A DNA stretch of 64,000 bases from Bacillus sp. S3 (lineage in GTDB: Bacteria > Bacillota > Bacilli > Bacillales > Cytobacillaceae): NCBI RefSeq assembly GCF_005154805.1, contig NZ_CP039727.1, positions 1,051,501 to 1,115,500 of the forward strand. Direction: 5' to 3'. Positions 9,186 through 18,392 of the stretch are shown one piece after another. The notes under the pieces were generated by a model. That model was not told the origin of the DNA. It made no database searches and was given only the letters and a program-made list of their open reading frames with translations. Within the stretch, counting starts at the first letter, position 1, and the number at the start of each line of letters is the position of its first letter. The position numbers and the translations under genes were made by a program.

Positions 9186-9199
9186 ATTATAAAAGTACT

Positions 9200-9229
9200 A
9201 ACCTTGCTCGGATTCGGGCAAGGTTTTTT
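9200..9229 (+). terminator. Rho-independent terminator after the symporter
   Basis: Stem AACCTTGC/GCAAGGTT followed by six Ts. Confidence 0.85.
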
Positions 9230-9297
9230 CTTCGAATAAAAGTGAAGTGTGATACTATAGAAATAATTCAAGACCTTTTTCAAGGGAGAGGATAGGA

Positions 9298-10008
9298 GTG
9301 GAAATTACCCTTAACAAAGTTTTTGTCGGGTTGCCAAAAACTATTGGCAGCAAAGAGGCTGCAAATCCAATGGGTCGTGAATGGACAAGCGCCATTTTTA
9401 AAGAGCCCGTCGATGAGCCAATTTGGGTTGGGAAAACAGGTTTAACAGGTGATGGACAAGGGGATTTGGAGCATCATGGCGGACCGGAAAAAGCTGTTTT
9501 TGCTTATTCGCTTGAAAATTATTCATACTGGCAGAAAGAGCTGGGGAATTCTGAAATTGGTGCTGGCGGGATGGGAGAAAATTTGGTTATGGAAGGCCTG
9601 GATGAAGGAGCAATTTCCATAGGAGATACCTTTCAAATTGGTGAGGCGATTATTCAAGTATCGCAGCCAAGGCAGCCTTGCTGGAAGCCGGCGCGCCGCT
9701 TTAAAGTAAAAAACTTAGCATTATTATTGCAAAACATGGGTAAAACTGGCTGGTATTTCCGTGTATTGGAAGAGGGAAATGTTGAGCCTGGCCAAACCTT
9801 TACCTTACTTGATCGGCCGTTTCCACAGTGGACGATTCAAAAATGTAATAAAATTATTCATGCAAAGCCGCTGAATTTTTCCGAAATGAGGGAGCTTGCA
9901 CAGTGTCAATTACTTGCACCAGGCATGAGGGAGACATTATGGAAGCGGATAGAAATGCAGGACCCCAGCCCAGATATCCGCGGCCGGGTATTTGGGCCAA
10001 ATGAATAA
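9298..10008 (+). CDS. MOSC domain protein (YiiM family)
   Basis: 236 residues; GTG start behind GGGAGAGGATAGGA. The MOSC domain covers about residues 30-165 with GDGQGDLEHHGGPEKAV and the conserved cysteine in QPRQPCWKPARR; a 3-alpha bundle typical of YiiM follows (about 175-225, SEMRELAQC..PGMRETLWKRI). YiiM-type proteins of this family transfer or reduce molybdenum-cofactor-linked substrates such as N-hydroxylated bases; E. coli YiiM acts on 6-N-hydroxylaminopurine. The same role is likely here. No moco genes are nearby. Confidence 0.8.
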   Translation: MEITLNKVFVGLPKTIGSKEAANPMGREWTSAIFKEPVDEPIWVGKTGLTGDGQGDLEHHGGPEKAVFAYSLENYSYWQKELGNSEIGAGGMGENLVMEGLDEGAISIGDTFQIGEAIIQVSQPRQPCWKPARRFKVKNLALLLQNMGKTGWYFRVLEEGNVEPGQTFTLLDRPFPQWTIQKCNKIIHAKPLNFSEMRELAQCQLLAPGMRETLWKRIEMQDPSPDIRGRVFGPNE

Positions 10009-10089
10009 GGTGCTAGTTAAGCAAGTGCGAGGACTGTTCGCTTGATTCAAAGGAACCGTCAATGTGATAGGGAGAGGAAGATGCCGCGA

Positions 10090-10389
10090 TTAAAGGCGGT
10101 CATCTTCCCAGGCTCTATCCTCATCATTAATGTTGTAATTATCTTTTACCTCTTGATTCGCAAAGAATCCTAACGCGTATTTGACCACTTCTTGAATATC
10201 ATTGGTTTCATATGCAGCGAAATCCTCGTTGGATATGTTTAATTTAACGCCTTCGAGTGCATAACCGCTGTCTAAATCGAGGTCCAATAGTACCTCATAT
10301 CCCTCTGCATTTTTATTCGCCTCAATAATATTGAACGTCTGAATCGTTGTGCCTGTTTCATATTCGATGGATTCCATAAATTCGGACAC
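10090..10389 (-). CDS. Small acidic hypothetical protein (99 aa)
   Basis: 99 residues, strongly acidic (many Asp/Glu, ending NDEDRAWEDDRL), soluble. I do not recognise the family. GTG at 10389 is taken as the start because GAAGGAAGG lies ten bases upstream; an ATG four codons later is the alternative. An inverted repeat GGAAGATG/CATCTTCC (10076-10109) spans its 3' end and may end transcription of the MOSC gene facing it, although no T-run follows. A different frame on the same strand (10272-10496) is considered a shadow. Confidence 0.55.
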   Translation of the reverse strand: MSEFMESIEYETGTTIQTFNIIEANKNAEGYEVLLDLDLDSGYALEGVKLNISNEDFAAYETNDIQEVVKYALGFFANQEVKDNYNINDEDRAWEDDRL

Positions 10390-10550
10390 GCAAACACCGC
10401 CTTCCTTTCATGTGTAACTTCACATAGTTTTAACGGAACTAGGTACTGATATTCCTTTAGTTTTGCTAAACCAATAGGGTTGAATAAATCCATCAAAAAG
10501 GATTCCCATCGATGGATAGTGATAAATTAATTTAAAGAGCCTAAATATTA

Positions 10551-10588
10551 TGAAAACGCTTACAATTTCCAGTTAAGACTGATATAAT
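10551..10588 (+). promoter_or_regulatory. Sigma-A promoter overlapped by a consensus cre site
   Basis: TTACAA (10560-10565), 17 bp, TATAAT (10583-10588) forms a good promoter. TGAAAACGCTTACA at 10551-10564 matches the CcpA cre consensus WTGNAARCGNWWWCAW at every position including the flanking bases, and covers the -35 box, a placement that normally means catabolite repression. The downstream gene is the 60-codon frame at 10659. Confidence 0.75.
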
Positions 10589-10658
10589 ATAACAAGGGGG
10601 ACCTCATGATTTTTTCATCAGGGATTACTTAATGGAATCATGAAAGGGGTAGAGAAGA

Positions 10659-10841
10659 ATGTCTGACAGCGTTTTCAAACACTTGCAAAAAAAGGGGATT
10701 ATCGTACCTGAACATCAGATCCAGCCGGTAATGTCTCAATGGGATGCATACAAAATCATCACAAACAATGCAAATCCCGAAAAGCTTGCAGGTCATACCA
10801 TTGGTCACAAATTTTCACCAGAGGAACCAAGAATCCAGTAA
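10659..10841 (+). CDS. Small hypothetical protein (60 aa), cre-controlled
   Basis: 60 residues, soluble, with a mixed charge: HLQKKGIIVPEHQIQPVMSQWDAYKII then a Gly/His-rich end (AGHTIGHKFSPEEPRIQ). AAAGGGGTAGAGAAG precedes the ATG. I do not recognise the family. Its support as a real gene comes from the promoter with a consensus cre site about 70 bp upstream and a good ribosome site. The leader contains a weak inverted repeat (TCATGATT..AATCATGA, about 10603-10640) of unknown role. Confidence 0.6.
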   Translation: MSDSVFKHLQKKGIIVPEHQIQPVMSQWDAYKIITNNANPEKLAGHTIGHKFSPEEPRIQ

Positions 10842-10901
10842 AGTGCTCTAAAACAAAACACGGGAGATTATTCTCCATTCTACAATGATAAACTTATTAA
10901 G

Positions 10902-10944
10902 GGTGTCAGGCACCATGTGAAAATTTCACATGGTGCCTGACACC
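10902..10944. repeat. 43-bp perfect palindromic repeat, copy A
   Basis: Two 21-base arms starting GGTGTCAGGCACC around a single central A; perfect inverted repeat, followed by Ts on the plus strand. Full copies also at 54921-54963, a shortened one at 16234-16270 and a half copy at 24338-24352. It may serve as a terminator for whatever precedes it; the response-regulator frame can be read back into this repeat but does not start there. Confidence 0.9.
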
Positions 10945-10980
10945 TTTTTATGCTGTTATAATAGGGAGGTGAAGGGCGGG

Positions 10981-11673
10981 ATGCAGATGTTGAAAATTTT
11001 GCTTGTAGAAGATGATAAAACGATTGCTTCTGGTCTTGAATATTCGTTGCAGCAGGATCAGTTTTCCACGATTCTGTGCCATGATGCCGCCTCGGCGGAG
11101 AAGGTATTAGCAGAGGACTTAGACCAAATTGCGTTATGCTTATTTGATTTATCCCTTCCAGATGGAAGCGGCTATGAGCTGTGTAAGCTGGTGAAGAAGC
11201 GAAGTGATGTTCCTGTCATATTTTTAACGGCGATTGATGATGAAGTTAATGTCGTAATGGGGCTTGATATGGGAGCAGACGATTACATAACCAAACCGTT
11301 TCGAATTCGTGAGCTGATTTCGCGGATTAAAACCGTCCTGCGAAGATATCAAAAGCAGCCACAGTCAAAAATCATTATTGAAATACAGAATGTCAGCATA
11401 AATACACTTGAAGGAAAGGTTTATAAAAATAACGAAGAGGTTCAATTAACAGCGTTAGAGTATCGCTTAATCCTCATTTTTGCGAACCATATTGGACAAG
11501 TTCTCTCACGTAATCAGCTTTTAGAAAGGATTTGGGATGTTGCCGGGGACTTCGTCAATGATAATACCTTAACCGTTTACATAAAAAGACTAAGGGAAAA
11601 GTTAGAGGACAATCCACAAATTCCCCAGATTATCAAAACCGTACGTGGTTTAGGTTATAAGGTAGGTGATTAG
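10981..11673 (+). CDS. OmpR/PhoB-family response regulator
   Basis: 230 residues from ATG 10981, with GGGAGGTG ten bases upstream; the frame extends back to a GTG inside the palindrome, but that start has no ribosome site. Receiver domain 1-120 with acidic pocket E10/D11/D12, phospho-acceptor D56, the Thr in IFLTAID and Lys in TKPF; winged-helix effector about 130-228 ending TVRGLGYKVGD. It forms an operon with the next gene, a histidine kinase (stop and start adjoin), and stands before an ABC/FtsX exporter: the usual layout of antimicrobial-peptide or envelope-stress sensing modules in Firmicutes. The 11-bp direct repeats at 12862-12899 are its likely binding site. Confidence 0.9.
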   Translation: MQMLKILLVEDDKTIASGLEYSLQQDQFSTILCHDAASAEKVLAEDLDQIALCLFDLSLPDGSGYELCKLVKKRSDVPVIFLTAIDDEVNVVMGLDMGADDYITKPFRIRELISRIKTVLRRYQKQPQSKIIIEIQNVSINTLEGKVYKNNEEVQLTALEYRLILIFANHIGQVLSRNQLLERIWDVAGDFVNDNTLTVYIKRLREKLEDNPQIPQIIKTVRGLGYKVGD

Positions 11674-12675
11674 ATGCTGCGAAATCGCGAGGTGCGAGTG
11701 CTTATTGTAACAATGTGCCTAATTTCTATAGGAGGTACCGTGGCTGCGTCATTTGTTTCTATTGCTGCCATGGTACTTGTTTTTATCGTTTCTGCTTTAT
11801 TAATTGGCTGCTGCCTCGTTTTTACAGGTTGGAGATATCATGAAATCGCGAAGCTGTCCAGCTATCTGCGTCAAATAAGCGGTGGTGACTATTCACTCGA
11901 TGTCCGAGATAATTTCGAGGGTGAGTTAAGTATTTTAAAAAACAATATATACAAAGTGACCATTATGCTATCAGAACAGGGCGGGCTTTTGAAGCAAGAT
12001 AAAATCCAGCTCACCAATGCGATTTCTGATATATCGCATCAGCTTAAAACCCCATTAACCTCGATGATGATGATGGCAGATTTGTTAAGCGATGCCAATC
12101 TCCCTCCTGTAAAAAGAAGTGAATTCACCCGTACCATCCGAATACAGCTTGAACGAATTGAATGGCTGGTCTCTTCGTTATTAAAGCTCTCAAAAATTGA
12201 CGCTGAAACGGTCCAATTTAAGCAAGAAGTGATTGCTGTGAAACGATTGCTGCAAAAATCGTTAGAACCTGTCCTCATTCCGATGGACATTAAAGAACAG
12301 ACCGTTTCGATGGATGGGGAAGGAACCGTCTCATTTGTTGGCGATTTTAACTGGACTATCGAAGCCATTATCAATATTTTAAAAAACTGTGTCGAACATA
12401 CTGCTGACGGCGGGAGAATTGCCATTTCATTTTCAGAAAACCCTTTGTTTACGGAAATCGTCATTGCGGATAACGGGAAAGGAATTCCAAAGGAAGATAT
12501 TCCATATATCTTTAAGCGCTTTTACAAAGGAAAGAATGCCGGTGAGGATAGCGTCGGTATTGGTCTGGCAATGGCCCATAGCATCATCACCCATCAAAAT
12601 GGCGATATCGAGGTGAAAAGTAAAAATGGTGAGGGGACACAATTTCGAATTAAGTTTTATAAACAGGTGATATAA
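11674..12675 (+). CDS. Sensor histidine kinase of the ABC-exporter module
   Basis: 333 residues. Two adjoining N-terminal helices (about 7-52) with almost no extracellular loop, so the signal is probably sensed inside the membrane or via the transporter, as in BceS-type kinases. HAMP-like linker about 53-105; H-box SHQLKTPLT with H122; N-box ILKNCVEH; G1 IADNGKGIP; F-box FKRFYKG; G2 GIGLAMA. Starts at ATG 11674 directly after the regulator's stop. The downstream exporter is expected to be its regulatory target, and possibly its sensor partner; the ligand is unknown. Confidence 0.88.
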   Translation: MLRNREVRVLIVTMCLISIGGTVAASFVSIAAMVLVFIVSALLIGCCLVFTGWRYHEIAKLSSYLRQISGGDYSLDVRDNFEGELSILKNNIYKVTIMLSEQGGLLKQDKIQLTNAISDISHQLKTPLTSMMMMADLLSDANLPPVKRSEFTRTIRIQLERIEWLVSSLLKLSKIDAETVQFKQEVIAVKRLLQKSLEPVLIPMDIKEQTVSMDGEGTVSFVGDFNWTIEAIINILKNCVEHTADGGRIAISFSENPLFTEIVIADNGKGIPKEDIPYIFKRFYKGKNAGEDSVGIGLAMAHSIITHQNGDIEVKSKNGEGTQFRIKFYKQVI

Positions 12676-12692
12676 GCCGGATAAGTGGTCCA

Positions 12693-12830
12693 ACTTATGA
12701 AGCTGCTGTCCTAACTGAGGCAAGGTGCAGGTTTACTGTTGGATGAATTGAAGTTACTGTCGGATAACACCGGTTTACTGTCGGATGGCACCGAAAAACT
12801 GTCGCTTAAGATCATTTTACTGTCGACATG
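12693..12830. repeat. 21-bp phased degenerate repeat (seven units)
   Basis: Units beginning ACTGTCGGAT or close variants start at 12693, 12714, 12735, 12756, 12777, 12798 and 12819, an exact 21-bp period (two DNA turns, or seven codons). The middle units are best conserved; the first two keep only ACT plus a few bases. It lies between the kinase stop and the operator of the ABC exporter. No reading frame with a start was found in it. Confidence 0.75.
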
Positions 12831-12861
12831 CCACTTTTTTGATAATGAAAAACAATAGTAA

Positions 12862-12915
12862 GTGACTAAATTGTCACTTAACAGTCACTGGAAAGTCATT
12901 TTAGCCAGATAAACT
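12862..12915 (+). promoter_or_regulatory. Operator of four 11-bp direct repeats and promoter of the ABC exporter
   Basis: Boxes GTGAC (12862), GTCAC (12873), GTCAC (12884) and GTCAT (12895) recur exactly every 11 bp inside the pattern aGTCACTnnnn. A possible -10 (TAAACT, 12910-12915) follows with no recognisable -35, because the boxes occupy that place. Direct repeats one helical turn apart just upstream of a weak promoter are typical activator sites of OmpR-type regulators, so the adjacent regulator is the obvious candidate. Confidence 0.65.
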
Positions 12916-12950
12916 AGAAACATCAGCATGAATATGGAGGTTTTACCATA

Positions 12951-13634
12951 ATGGAAATTTTAAAAATAGAACATCTGACTAAAATGTACGGAAAAGGTGA
13001 GACAGCAGTTAAGGCGCTAGATGATGTTTCTTTTTCAGTGAAAAAAGGCGAATTTGTCGCGATTATTGGTCCGTCCGGTTCGGGGAAATCAACGCTGCTC
13101 CATTTACTTGGCGGGGTCGACCGGCCAACAAGCGGAAAGGTCCTCGTGGATCATACAGACATTTATAATCTAAATGAAACGCAGCTGGCAATTTTTAGGC
13201 GCCGGCAAATTGGCTTAATTTATCAATTTTATAATCTGATTCCGGTCTTAACAGTGGAAGAGAACATTACCCTGCCATTATTGCTTGACGAACATAAAGT
13301 CGACAGAAAACAGTTTAATGATATTGTAAAAATTCTTAAACTGGAGAATCGCCTGCATCATCTGCCAAATCAGCTATCCGGCGGACAGCAGCAGCGGGTT
13401 TCTATCGGACGGGCGCTGATTAGTAATCCTGCGATTATGCTTGCTGATGAACCCACTGGTAACCTAGATAGCAAGAATAGCAGCGAAATTATTGATTTAT
13501 TAAAAATGTTTAATAAAACGTATAAGCAAACACTGCTAGTGATTACCCATGATGAACGAATTGCCCTGCAGGCGGATAGAGTCATTGCGATTGAAGATGG
13601 CAGAATCGCAAAAGACGAGGTGATTCGTCCGTGA
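12951..13634 (+). CDS. ABC transporter ATP-binding protein (BceA/MacB type)
   Basis: 227 residues. Walker [10 protein letters not shown] (40-48), Q-loop YQFYNLIP, signature LSGGQQQR (142-149), Walker B with DEPTGNLD (166-173), H-loop VITHDE. This is the LolD/MacB/BceA subclass that drives FtsX-type permeases rather than channel transport. TGGAGG precedes the ATG. It overlaps the permease gene by 4 bp. Together with the two-component genes upstream it forms a probable peptide-antibiotic or envelope-damage response module. The transported compound cannot be predicted. Confidence 0.92.
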   Translation: MEILKIEHLTKMYGKGETAVKALDDVSFSVKKGEFVAIIGPSGSGKSTLLHLLGGVDRPTSGKVLVDHTDIYNLNETQLAIFRRRQIGLIYQFYNLIPVLTVEENITLPLLLDEHKVDRKQFNDIVKILKLENRLHHLPNQLSGGQQQRVSIGRALISNPAIMLADEPTGNLDSKNSSEIIDLLKMFNKTYKQTLLVITHDERIALQADRVIAIEDGRIAKDEVIRP

Positions 13635-16228
13635 ATATAGTTAATAAATTAACGGTGCGTCATTTGAAGCAAAATAAGCGGCGCTCGCTAGTAACCATCA
13701 TTGGCGTTATTATCTCTGTCGCCATGGTGACAGCAGTAGCAACCCTCGGTGTTTCCTTTATGGATTTAATGCAAAGGCAGACGATTGCAAGCGAGGGTGA
13801 GTGGCATGTCCTTTACAAGGATGTCAACAATGAGCAGCTTAACGCAATAAAAAACGATAAGGAAACAAAAAAGGTGGTCCTTTCACGTGACCGCGGCTAC
13901 GCTTTATTAGAAGGCGGACAAAATGAAAGCAAACCTTACTTGTTTGTCAAAGAATACAATGCTCAAGGCTTTAAACAGTTTCCGATTGAACTGAGCAGTG
14001 GGCGGCTGCCGAAAGCAAGCAATGAGGTTGTTCTTTCCGAGCACATTGCCACGAATGGCAAAGTAGAATACAAGATTGGCGATCACCTAACTCTTGAGGT
14101 TGGGCAGCGGATGATGCCAGATATTACGGATCATGTCTTTGAACAGCGGGACCCTGTACAGATATACGATGAGAAAACATCTGAGAGTTTGACAAATAAA
14201 ACGACCGTAAGCTACACAGTTGTAGGCTTTATTAAACGTCCAACATGGGAACCAACGTGGGCTCCGGGTTATACGATTATCAGCTATGTAGATGAAAGTA
14301 CCATCGGGGCAAATGATCCTGTTAATGCAACGGTTGTGTTAAAAAAGGTTAGGAGCTCCTTATATAATCATGCGAAGGAATTAGCCAAGCAAAACAGTAT
14401 CAAATCTCCGCAATTTAATAATGAGTTATTACGCTATTACGGTGTAACCAATAATTATGGTCTGCATCGCACGCTTTTTTCTTTAATGGCCATCATTATG
14501 GCGGTCATTATCATTGGTTCTGTTTCATTAATCTATAATGCCTTTGCTATTTCTGTTTCTGAGCGTTCGCGTCATTTAGGAATGCTTGCAAGTGTAGGTG
14601 CAACAAAAAGGCAGAAGCGTAATTCGGTATTTTTTGAAGGAATTATCATTGGATGCATCAGTATCCCAATGGGAATTATTGCCGGTCTTCTTGGAATTGG
14701 GGTTACCTTTTGGTCGATTAATTCAGTGATTCAAGGAGCATTAGGGCTAGAGGAAGAGCTAAATGTAATTGTTACACCATTATCCATTCTCACTGCTTGT
14801 GGGGTATCAATCGTGACAATCTTTATCTCTACGTATCTACCCGCGATAAAGGCCTCGAAAATTTCTGCAATTGATGCGATTCGCCAAACAAATGAGGTGA
14901 AGCTGACGGGTAAAGCAGTGAAAACATCGAAGCTTGTTCGGAAGCTATTCGGTATTGAAGCAGAAATAGGCTTAAAGAATTTAAAGAGGAATAAGCGTAA
15001 ATACCAAGCAACGGTTTTTTCCCTTGTAATTAGTATCGTTCTCTTTCTAACAGTTTCTTATTTTACAGACAACCTGAAAAAATCACTTGTACTATCGCAA
15101 GAAGGAATAAATTATGATATTTCAGTTCAATCAGGCGATAAGGTAACTGAAGAAAATCAGAAGTTGCTTAAAACATTTTCGTCTCTTGAAGATGTAACGG
15201 AATCAAGTGTGGTTAGAGAGTTAAACATGAACACTTCAATGGATGAAGCTTCTCTCCCCGACGAAATACAACAAACGGTGAAGCAGGACCGGAGTATACT
15301 TGAGAACGGAAAATATCCTATTTATGTTCAAATCTATGCATTAAATGAGAAGAACCTTAAAGCTTATACAAAAGAAATTCATGCTGATTATGAGCAGCTA
15401 ATAAATACAGAAGAAATGAGAGGCATTGTCATTGATAGGATTTCATATCAGGATGAGGCAACAGGGAAATATGTTAAAACAAAGTCTATTCGTATGAGAA
15501 CTGGCCAAAGTATCGATTTGAATTTTTATGATGAGGACGCCGAAAAAGAAACGTTAATAAATAAAGTGAAAATTACTGCTTTAACAGATAAAATTCCGAT
15601 GGGTATTACACCAGCAAGAGTTGGAGGGGTAACCATTATTGTTTCAGAACAAGCGATGGATCAGCTGCTTACTGATAAGCTGCAAGAATATGTTCAGACA
15701 TACCTCTACCTGAAGACAAAGGACCCAATGAAAACTCAACAGGATATTGAAGAAATAAAAGAGGGGAACCTATACATTCACAATGTTTATCAAAGTAGAC
15801 AACAGGAAGAACAGATGATCATGCTTATGTCGGTATTTACGTATGGTTTTATTGCCTTAATTACAGCGATATCAATTGCCAATATTTTTAATACGATTTC
15901 AACCTCGATTTCGCTAAGAAAACGGGAATTTGCCATGCTGAAATCTGTTGGAATGACACCAAAAGGCTTTAACAAAATGATTAACTATGAAAGTATATTT
16001 TATGGCATCAAGGCGCTGCTCTATGGGCTTCCTATTAGCATTGCCGTTATGTATTTAATCCATAGGTCAATGATGAACAGCTTCAGCTATAGCTTTACAC
16101 TGCCATGGATCAGTATCATCTACGCGATTGCCGCTGTATTTATCATCGTTGGCTCCGCCATGCTCTACTCCAGCGGCAAAGTAAAAAAGGAAAACATCAT
16201 TGATACCTTAAAACAAGAGAGTATATGA
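13631..16228 (+). CDS. ABC transporter permease, FtsX family (two FtsX domains)
   Basis: 865 residues, GTG start overlapping the ATPase stop; CGAGGTGA is its ribosome site. One N-terminal helix (about 20-40), a large extracellular domain (about 45-280), an FtsX three-helix domain (about 285-415), a further helix near 460-480 with a second extracellular domain, and a second FtsX domain (about 720-855). This doubled layout is that of the long macrolide/peptide exporters such as BceB-like proteins, although BceB itself is shorter. The protein would couple ATP hydrolysis to removal of a lipid-linked or peptide substrate at the outer face of the membrane. Confidence 0.88.
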   Translation: MNIVNKLTVRHLKQNKRRSLVTIIGVIISVAMVTAVATLGVSFMDLMQRQTIASEGEWHVLYKDVNNEQLNAIKNDKETKKVVLSRDRGYALLEGGQNESKPYLFVKEYNAQGFKQFPIELSSGRLPKASNEVVLSEHIATNGKVEYKIGDHLTLEVGQRMMPDITDHVFEQRDPVQIYDEKTSESLTNKTTVSYTVVGFIKRPTWEPTWAPGYTIISYVDESTIGANDPVNATVVLKKVRSSLYNHAKELAKQNSIKSPQFNNELLRYYGVTNNYGLHRTLFSLMAIIMAVIIIGSVSLIYNAFAISVSERSRHLGMLASVGATKRQKRNSVFFEGIIIGCISIPMGIIAGLLGIGVTFWSINSVIQGALGLEEELNVIVTPLSILTACGVSIVTIFISTYLPAIKASKISAIDAIRQTNEVKLTGKAVKTSKLVRKLFGIEAEIGLKNLKRNKRKYQATVFSLVISIVLFLTVSYFTDNLKKSLVLSQEGINYDISVQSGDKVTEENQKLLKTFSSLEDVTESSVVRELNMNTSMDEASLPDEIQQTVKQDRSILENGKYPIYVQIYALNEKNLKAYTKEIHADYEQLINTEEMRGIVIDRISYQDEATGKYVKTKSIRMRTGQSIDLNFYDEDAEKETLINKVKITALTDKIPMGITPARVGGVTIIVSEQAMDQLLTDKLQEYVQTYLYLKTKDPMKTQQDIEEIKEGNLYIHNVYQSRQQEEQMIMLMSVFTYGFIALITAISIANIFNTISTSISLRKREFAMLKSVGMTPKGFNKMINYESIFYGIKALLYGLPISIAVMYLIHRSMMNSFSYSFTLPWISIIYAIAAVFIIVGSAMLYSSGKVKKENIIDTLKQESI

Positions 16229-16233
16229 GAAAG

Positions 16234-16277
16234 GGTGTCAGGCACCATGTGAAAATTTCACATGGTGCCTTTATTTT
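16234..16277 (+). terminator. Terminator made from palindromic repeat copy B
   Basis: The left arm is complete (GGTGTCAGGCAC...), the right arm stops at TGGTGCCT, leaving a 15-bp stem (16240-16270) followed by a T-run. Lies 6 bp after the permease stop and is the evident terminator of the exporter operon. Confidence 0.8.
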
Positions 16278-16414
16278 TTTGATAGGAATATAAAGGGCCA
16301 CGTGGTAAAATTATGTAAAATTTATTGGTTTTAGATTGGTTGATCTCATAAGAATTGGACCCGTTTTTTATGGTCTTTTGTTATTGATCTTTTTAATGTT
16401 TGGGAGGGGTTGTC

Positions 16415-17233
16415 ATGTTTACGAAACTTATTTTAAATGATCCGGCAATGGCTGAGGGGAGTCTTTTTGCGGGTGATGAGGTTCAATATAATCTACTTTA
16501 TCGTATTAGCGAAGGCAGCGATTCTCTTTGCCTCAAAACAGCGGAGGGCAGCATGATATTTGCCCACACACCAGGGCATAAGGGATGGTTATGGATTTCT
16601 CAAGAATTAGCAGCTGGCAAACAGGACGATATGTTTGAAAAACTAGCAATCGAACTGAAGAATGTTTCGCTTTCTGGTATTACTGGAGCCCCGGATACTG
16701 TAGAAAGGTTTGCGGAGATTTATTCAAAAAAGAAGGACATCCGTTTGGAAAAAGAGATGACGATGGAATCTTATTATTGTCCAAAAGTGCTTAAGCCCAG
16801 TAATGTTCGCGGGGAATTTAGAGAAGCTGCAGCAGAAGATGTGAAAACCGTTGCAGGCTATCTTTCTGGTTTCCTCAGAGATGCCTTCAATAGTTCGGTT
16901 GAGCCTGAATCACAGCTTTCGAAGGCAGAGACGATCATTGAAGCTGGCGGCCTGTATTTGTGGCAGGTAGATGGAAAACCAGTATCGATGGCAAATATTT
17001 CTCACCGCTCAGCAAAATACGGTCGCATCAACTCAGTGTTTACACCAATTGGGCTGCGGAAAAAAGGGTATGCAAGTGCGTTGACAGCAGAGCTGTGTAC
17101 CATTTTAGAAAAAGAAAGGTTAATCCCAATGCTATACGCCGATATCAGCAACCCCGCATCCAATAAGGTTTATCAAAACATCGGCTTTGTAAAGAGCGGA
17201 ATGATAACAGAAATCAAGTTTCTTGATAAATAG
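16415..17233 (+). CDS. GNAT family N-acetyltransferase (two-part)
   Basis: 272 residues from ATG 16415, with GGGAGGGG six bases upstream. N-terminal half (1-130) is a degenerate GNAT-like domain; the C-terminal half (about 135-270) is the active one, with SMANIS and the acetyl-CoA loop PIGLRKKGYASAL, then YADISNPASNKVYQNIGF. This layout is that of FR47/YkwB-like acetyltransferases. The substrate is unknown. Not clearly in an operon, although the next gene starts 64 bp later on the same strand. Confidence 0.78.
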   Translation: MFTKLILNDPAMAEGSLFAGDEVQYNLLYRISEGSDSLCLKTAEGSMIFAHTPGHKGWLWISQELAAGKQDDMFEKLAIELKNVSLSGITGAPDTVERFAEIYSKKKDIRLEKEMTMESYYCPKVLKPSNVRGEFREAAAEDVKTVAGYLSGFLRDAFNSSVEPESQLSKAETIIEAGGLYLWQVDGKPVSMANISHRSAKYGRINSVFTPIGLRKKGYASALTAELCTILEKERLIPMLYADISNPASNKVYQNIGFVKSGMITEIKFLDK

Positions 17234-17297
17234 GCAGGATGAAAGTGCTCAGGGAAAATTAGGTTATTGTAATAAAAAAATGAAAGGTGGGATTTTA

Positions 17298-17897
17298 ATG
17301 GAATTTCCAATCCAAAGAGGAATTTTTCAGTCTATCGAACATTTAATAAAGGCGATTGACCATATGATTAGAAAGCAAAACACCCTTTTAATCGGGGTCG
17401 ATGGCTGCGGGGGGGCAGGAAAAAGTACATTGGCCAAATTTTTAAAAGAAAAATGTTCTAACGTTACGGTTGTGCATATGGACGATTTTTATTTTCCCTC
17501 AGATCAAATCATTCATAAACACCCTAAGGAGAAACCAATAGGTGCAGATGTTGACTGGAAAAGAGTATTGAAACAAGTGATTGAACCAATTCGTCAAGAC
17601 CAGGAGGGGCACTATCAGCGTTACGATTGGGAATCAGACAGGTTAGCAGAATGGCATAAGGTTCCAATTGGAGGTATTGTCATTATTGAGGGTGTCTATT
17701 CAACGCGGCACGAATTATCAAATCTATATGATTTTACCATTTGGGTTGACTGCCCAAGGGAAACAAGGCTGTCACGCGGCATTGAAAGGGATGGGGAAGA
17801 TGCGCGTAGAATATGGGAAGACAATTGGATGGTTTCCGAAGATATGTATATGAAAGAACACAAGCCGCATCAGCGTGCAGACCTGGTAGTAGGATGA
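17298..17897 (+). CDS. Uridine kinase-like P-loop protein
   Basis: 199 residues from ATG 17298 (AAAGGTGGG upstream); the frame opens earlier at 17223 but without a ribosome site. Walker A GCGGAGKST within VDGCGGAGKSTLAK; MDDFYFP and DWKRVLKQV are the substrate-side motifs of uridine/phosphoribulokinase-type kinases; IIEGVYS and the RDGEDARRIWEDNW lid follow. It belongs to the uridine-kinase-like family often annotated without a proven substrate. A shared terminator separates it from the DUF3889 gene. Confidence 0.75.
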   Translation: MEFPIQRGIFQSIEHLIKAIDHMIRKQNTLLIGVDGCGGAGKSTLAKFLKEKCSNVTVVHMDDFYFPSDQIIHKHPKEKPIGADVDWKRVLKQVIEPIRQDQEGHYQRYDWESDRLAEWHKVPIGGIVIIEGVYSTRHELSNLYDFTIWVDCPRETRLSRGIERDGEDARRIWEDNWMVSEDMYMKEHKPHQRADLVVG

Positions 17898-17901
17898 TGG
17901 A

Positions 17902-17936
17902 CGTGATAAAGGAAAGTGGCCCTTCCCTTTATCACG
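17902..17936. terminator. Bidirectional hairpin between convergent genes
   Basis: Stem CGTGATAAAGG/CCTTTATCACG (17902-17912 with 17926-17936), with further pairing inside. Serves both flanking genes, though T-runs are poor. Confidence 0.6.
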
Positions 17937-17950
17937 CAATGAACTTGAGA

Positions 17951-18292
17951 TTATCTTGACGTTTCCTTGAACGTTATGTTCATGACTTTCTCTGTTTTAT
18001 TATTAAATTCTATATTTACAAAAACGCCAAATTCTCGACTGTTATCCTTTAACCAAAGCTTGAATTTTTCCGTGGAAGAATGTGGGCCGGTTATTCTTCC
18101 GATATGAAGATAATCAATAATTTTGGCATTTGGATACTTTTCGTGTGTTTTCTCCATGGCCAGCTTACCAAACTTCGCATATGGAGGAATCGGTTTCTGT
18201 TGGGCATTTGCTGTATGTAAAAATTCCATTGGAAATGCACACGCAGTGAAAAAAACAAGTGAAGTCAAAATTCTTAGCAGTAGTTTTTTCAT
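17951..18292 (-). CDS. DUF3889 secreted protein (YqzG-like)
   Basis: 113 residues with a signal peptide (about 1-30, ending near ANAQ). The mature part carries the DUF3889 signatures PPYAKFGKLAMEKTHEKYPNAKIIDYLHIGR and EFGVFVNIEF. B. subtilis YqzG has the same layout and length. The family is small, exported and of unknown function, and is restricted to spore-forming bacilli as far as I know. AAGAAGGTC lies upstream of the ATG. Confidence 0.8.
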   Translation of the reverse strand: MKKLLLRILTSLVFFTACAFPMEFLHTANAQQKPIPPYAKFGKLAMEKTHEKYPNAKIIDYLHIGRITGPHSSTEKFKLWLKDNSREFGVFVNIEFNNKTEKVMNITFKETSR

Positions 18293-18392
18293 TTTATGAC
18301 CTTCTTTACTTTTATTATTAACATGGCATTTAACGGGTTAAATTATGAAATTGATTTTGAGATAGACGGCTGAGCAAATGGGGGGTGTAAAA

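Noticed and set aside
10272..10496. 74-codon minus-strand frame overlapping the acidic small protein
   Set aside because: Different frame of the same strand, no ribosome site at its start, no family features.
10930..10980. Upstream extension of the response regulator
   Set aside because: Starts inside the palindromic repeat without a ribosome site; receiver homology begins at 10987.
12693..12840. 21-bp repeat as a CRISPR array or as coding sequence
   Set aside because: Units are contiguous without spacers, degenerate, and no frame has a start and ribosome site.
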